7,876 bases of DNA from Peptostreptococcaceae bacterium (GTDB taxonomy: Bacteria; Bacillota_A; Clostridia; Peptostreptococcales; Acidaminobacteraceae): NCBI GenBank assembly GCA_013619035.1, contig JABXKX010000537.1, positions 1-7,876 of the forward strand. Direction: 5' to 3'. Positions within the stretch are counted from its first letter, which is position 1, and every line of letters begins with the position of its first letter. Both the position numbers and the translations under genes were made by a program. The notes under the pieces were generated by a model. The model worked only from the letters and a program-made list of their open reading frames with translations. It was not told the origin of the DNA and made no database searches. Shown here in pieces: positions 5,860 to 7,876 of the stretch.

Positions 5860-6615
5860 ATGAAAAGATATGTAGGATTGTTGTCAGAAGTTAATGATCT
5901 AAGACAAAGGAATCAAACTGATGTAGATGCCTATATAGAGATTGCTAAGCGTTATGAAGGCAAGATATTAGAATTGGGTTCAGGCAGTGGAAATATAAGT
6001 ATTGAATTGGCTAAAGAAGGGTATGAAGTGACTTGCCTTGAGATCCATCGAGATATGATTCATTTGCATGAAGAGAAGCTGAATGAAAGTATTGCTAATA
6101 ATACCACCATAGTTCTTGGGGATATGTGTTCCTTTGATCTAGAAGAAAAATTTGACTTGATTATTGCAGCGAATAATCTTGTTAATTCGGTAAAAACAAC
6201 TGAGGATATGAAATTGATGTTATCTTCTGTAAAAAAACATCTGTCGGATGTGGGTGTCTTTGTCATAGAATGTGATTACCCCAATATGGAAGAGATGAAA
6301 GAAAAAGATGCTGTTGAAGTAAAAACATTTTTTGAAAATCCAAGGAGTCAAATGAATGTTGAAAATAGAGTCACACCTAGATACAATTTTCAGACTTTAA
6401 CGCGACAAGATAAAATCGTTGTAACAGAATTTAAAAATGATAGAATAAAGCGTCGTATACAAATTATAAAAGATTATAAGATTTGGTTGCCTGAAGAATT
6501 ACAACAGTTTTTTAAAGATGAAAAGATGCAAATTATGTTGGAATCGGGCAATATTCATAATATTGAACCGATTAATAAAGACAGTAAACATATGGTGTTC
6601 TTTCTTAAAAAGTAG
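5860..6615 (+). CDS. Class I SAM-dependent methyltransferase
   Basis: 251 residues from the ATG at 5860. The Rossmann-type methyltransferase core occupies about residues 30-140. Motif I is ILELGSGSG (36-44), the glycine loop that binds S-adenosylmethionine. The acidic residue ending the second strand, Glu61 in VTCLE, should hold the ribose hydroxyls. GDM (87-89) is the usual Asp near the adenine. FDLIIAANNLVNS (98-110) is the motif IV strand. VGVFVIECDYPN (131-142) corresponds to strand 5. The C-terminal 100 residues are an antiparallel sheet-like extension (NRVTPRYNFQTLTRQDKIVV) often found in Methyltransf_25-type enzymes and probably used for substrate selection. The substrate is unknown; small molecules are more likely than nucleic acid for this architecture, but this is a guess. 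The gene stands alone, 61 bases after the coiled-coil gene. Confidence 0.9.
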   Translation: MKRYVGLLSEVNDLRQRNQTDVDAYIEIAKRYEGKILELGSGSGNISIELAKEGYEVTCLEIHRDMIHLHEEKLNESIANNTTIVLGDMCSFDLEEKFDLIIAANNLVNSVKTTEDMKLMLSSVKKHLSDVGVFVIECDYPNMEEMKEKDAVEVKTFFENPRSQMNVENRVTPRYNFQTLTRQDKIVVTEFKNDRIKRRIQIIKDYKIWLPEELQQFFKDEKMQIMLESGNIHNIEPINKDSKHMVFFLKK

Positions 6616-6620
6616 TGTCA

Positions 6621-6704
6621 AATTGTGAACCATCACAAAACTTGTGAGACTTTCTTTCAAAAAATTTAAGAAATGTTGAAAGGTATTAAACTTCATTCAC
6701 AATT
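6621..6704. repeat. Alternating TTGTGA/TCACAA inverted repeats
   Basis: TTGTGA (6623-6628), TCACAA (6633-6638), TTGTGA (6642-6647) and TCACAA (6697-6702) alternate in the 156-base gap between the methyltransferase and CPBP genes. The first two form TTGTGA-ACCA-TCACAA. The outer copies extend to a perfect 9-bp pair, AATTGTGAA (6621-6629) with TTCACAATT (6696-6704). Adjacent copies can form mutually exclusive hairpins. A CRP/FNR-family operator or a weak terminator is possible; no T-run follows any of the hairpins. Confidence 0.5.
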
Positions 6705-6735
6705 GATTGTTTGTCGTGAATAATCTACCAAATAA

Positions 6736-6744
6736 TGTTATGCT
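6736..6744 (+). promoter_or_regulatory. Candidate extended -10 promoter of the CPBP gene
   Basis: TGTTATGCT: a TGn extension followed by TATGCT, a 4/6 match to TATAAT. It would start transcription at about 6751, just before the GGAGG at 6758. No good -35 is seen. Confidence 0.35.
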
Positions 6745-6757
6745 GAAGCAGCAATGT

Positions 6758-6762
6758 GGAGG
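6758..6762 (+). promoter_or_regulatory. Shine-Dalgarno site that fixes the CPBP start
   Basis: GGAGG precedes the ATG at 6772 by 9 bases. An in-frame ATG at 6754 lies before this site and has no ribosome-binding site of its own. The start is therefore 6772, or the adjacent ATG at 6775. Confidence 0.7.
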
Positions 6763-6771
6763 CATTTTTTT

Positions 6772-7371
6772 ATGATGAAAAAAAGTAATATATCATATAC
6801 TGATAGAGAAGGCATGATAGCAACTAGTTTTTTAATTATATATTTATTATTTTCATATGTTATGGTGTATTGGACAAAAACCATTTCAAACCAATTATTA
6901 TCACGAGAGAATATGATGATAAATGTTTTGATGTATGTGATTCCTTGTTTGGTCATTGTTGTTATGATTTTGTACAAAGAGTCATCTCTAAAAACTATTG
7001 GTATCGGTAAAGATAGCTCAATTTGGTTATTAGGACTGATGATATTGTCATTGGTATTTTATACACAAAATATTGGATTAAAAATACTTTTAGTGGTTAT
7101 CAGTGAAGAAATTATTTTTAGAGGTTACGCAGCCGAACGATTAAAAGCATCTTATGGTCGTGTGGGGGCAATTCTCTTAGCCGGTGTAATTCTAGGATTG
7201 GTATATAGTTTAATACCTCTGGTTAATCAAGCGATTACAGTGTTCGAATTAATGAGCTATATTGGCTTGGGTATGATGACTCAGTTGATTTTACAATTGA
7301 TTTATCAACGATTTGGTAATATTATTTTATCCATAGCACTTCATTCAAGTTTGTTATTTTTCATATTATAA
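6772..7371 (+). CDS. CPBP-family intramembrane protease homologue, motif 2 His replaced by Tyr
   Basis: 199 residues, strongly hydrophobic, with membrane segments at about 17-35, 48-67, 85-97, 103-115, 132-150, 157-178 and 182-199. CPBP (Abi/CAAX protease-related, Rce1-like) proteins have three motifs. Motif 1, EExxxR, is intact: E112-E113-x3-R117 in SEEIIFRGY. Motif 2, FxxxH, should fall 32-33 residues later; gap-free counting puts L141 and Tyr145 (LGLVY) at the Phe and His positions, so the second catalytic His is missing. Motif 3 keeps His191 (IALHSSLLF), but the Asn/Asp usually four residues later is Leu195. The fold is clear, but full metalloprotease activity is doubtful. Members of the family process prenylated proteins or bacteriocin leader peptides or confer immunity. 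The start at 6772 is fixed by GGAGG at 6758. A strong terminator follows directly. Confidence 0.8.
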   Translation: MMKKSNISYTDREGMIATSFLIIYLLFSYVMVYWTKTISNQLLSRENMMINVLMYVIPCLVIVVMILYKESSLKTIGIGKDSSIWLLGLMILSLVFYTQNIGLKILLVVISEEIIFRGYAAERLKASYGRVGAILLAGVILGLVYSLIPLVNQAITVFELMSYIGLGMMTQLILQLIYQRFGNIILSIALHSSLLFFIL

Positions 7372-7376
7372 TAATA

Positions 7377-7413
7377 AAGTTATCGGCATCTAAATTGCTG
7401 ATGACTTTTTTTT
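7377..7413 (+). terminator. Rho-independent terminator of the CPBP gene
   Basis: GTTATCGGCA (7379-7388) pairs with TGCTGATGAC (7396-7405), 10 pairs including two G-T, with loop TCTAAAT. Eight T residues follow (7406-7413). It isolates the dinB promoter region from the upstream gene. Confidence 0.88.
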
Positions 7414-7541
7414 ATGTTTATAGGTTGCTACTTTAGAGTGTAACATTGTTGCTTGACTGGATAAGGTTTCACTTGCAACAGCTGGTTGTTTGTAAGCTAC
7501 CGAGATTAGAATACTTTTGTTGTATTGTTCTATAGGAATAA

Positions 7542-7553
7542 GAACGTATGTTT
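7542..7553. promoter_or_regulatory. LexA (DinR) operator of dinB
   Basis: GAACGTATGTTT fits the Gram-positive LexA consensus GAACRNRYGTTY at every defined position; only the flanking outer bases of the 14-bp form (C at each end) differ. It ends 2 bases before the -10 TATACT, so bound LexA would block RNA polymerase. DNA damage would relieve repression through RecA-stimulated LexA cleavage (family knowledge). Confidence 0.82.
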
Positions 7554-7561
7554 GGTATACT
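7553..7561 (+). promoter_or_regulatory. Extended -10 promoter of dinB
   Basis: TGGTATACT: TGn followed by TATACT (5/6 match to TATAAT) at 7556-7561, directly after the LexA box. A -35 match at normal spacing (TAGGAA, 7533-7538) is poor. Transcription would start near 7568, giving a leader of about 40 bases. Confidence 0.6.
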
Positions 7562-7607
7562 AAAAGTAGGATAGTAGACTTTAAGGTTCCAAAAACGGAG
7601 TGATATG

Positions 7608-7876
7608 ATGTCTAGAATTATATTTCATATAGATGTGAATTCCGCGTTTCTATCATGGGATGCGGTTGATAGATTACAACATGGTGAAACAATAGATTTA
7701 AGAAATATTCCTTCTATTGTTGGAGGGGATCCTAAAAAACGTTCTGGGATTGTTCTCGCAAAATCCATACCGGCTAAAAAATTTGGCATAAAAACGGCTC
7801 AAACATTAGTGGATGCTTTTAAACTATGCCCACAATTAGTCTCTGTACCACCAAGATATAATGTTTATACAAAAGC
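7608..7876 (+). CDS. dinB: DNA polymerase IV (Y family), N-terminal part
   Basis: Partial: the first 89 codons, cut by the right edge. The product begins MSRIIFHIDVNSAFLSWDAV. HID holds the first catalytic aspartate of Y-family polymerases (Asp9), and Phe14 falls at the steric-gate position by counting against Dpo4 (Asp7, Tyr12). GGDPKKRSGIVLAKSIPAKK and FGIKTAQTL follow; these match the palm and fingers region of DinB/UmuC-like polymerases (usually GG-D-P-x-x-R-x-GIVLA-x-S-xPAK). The enzyme copies damaged DNA with low fidelity. Two adjacent ATGs exist (7605 and 7608); GGAG (7597-7600) is 7 bases from 7608, which is chosen. The LexA box at 7542 makes it an SOS gene. About 300 further residues are expected beyond the edge. 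Confidence 0.92.
   Translation, partial: MSRIIFHIDVNSAFLSWDAVDRLQHGETIDLRNIPSIVGGDPKKRSGIVLAKSIPAKKFGIKTAQTLVDAFKLCPQLVSVPPRYNVYTK

Noticed and set aside
6499..6696. Minus-strand 65-codon frame across the end of the methyltransferase gene
   Set aside because: It is antisense to a gene with clear motifs, and its product is a Phe/Leu/His-rich shadow with no homology I recognise.
1..7876. CRISPR array, tRNA, rRNA, insertion sequence or phage module
   Set aside because: No regularly spaced repeats, no tRNA cloverleaf signatures, no transposase or integrase motifs and no terminal inverted repeats were seen.

Overview
The window is AT-rich DNA from a low-GC Gram-positive bacterium (Bacillota). 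The supporting signs are Shine-Dalgarno sites that repeatedly read GAGGTGA or AAAGGAGGTGA, TATAAT-type -10 boxes, compact genes, a DegV fatty-acid-binding protein, WYL-type regulators, and a Gram-positive LexA (DinR) box in front of a Y-family polymerase gene. TGA is used as an ordinary stop, which argues against a mycoplasma-type code. I lean towards Clostridia or a relative, but the window alone does not settle the genus.

Layout. 1-293 (minus) is the N-terminal part of a YafY-like winged-helix regulator, cut by the window edge. Divergent from it are two small unrecognised genes, 379-759 (soluble) and 796-1248 (two membrane segments). They end in a bidirectional terminator shared with the convergent gene 1264-2124 (minus), a GNAT acetyltransferase fused to a rhodanese domain. 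Divergent from that is a P-loop deoxynucleoside/nucleotide kinase-like gene (2234-2827). A monocistronic DegV/FakB-like gene (3017-3898) follows, with its own terminator. Next is a tight three-gene operon (4030-5798): a three-TM small membrane protein, a Nudix hydrolase, and a coiled-coil protein with a Gly-rich motif. Then come a class I SAM methyltransferase (5860-6615), a CPBP-family membrane protein (6772-7371) in which one of the usual metal-binding histidines is Tyr, a strong terminator, and the start of dinB (7608 to the edge) behind a LexA box.

How the genes relate. This looks like chromosomal housekeeping and accessory territory made of short independent transcription units. I see no mobile element, CRISPR array, tRNA or rRNA. 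The only clear multi-gene units are 379-1248 and 4030-5798. Several annotation starts are decided by the Shine-Dalgarno site: in two genes the GTG inside GAGGTG is in frame with the real ATG 9 bases downstream and mimics a start. Several genes also have a TATAAT-like hexamer only about 5-7 bases upstream of the Shine-Dalgarno site, suggesting very short mRNA leaders.

The most notable items are the GNAT-rhodanese fusion, the CPBP protein with a His-to-Tyr change at a catalytic position, the LexA box on dinB, the alternating TTGTGA/TCACAA repeats before the CPBP gene, and the conserved-looking but uncharacterised Nudix/coiled-coil operon. I did not find a convincing new defence or mobile system.
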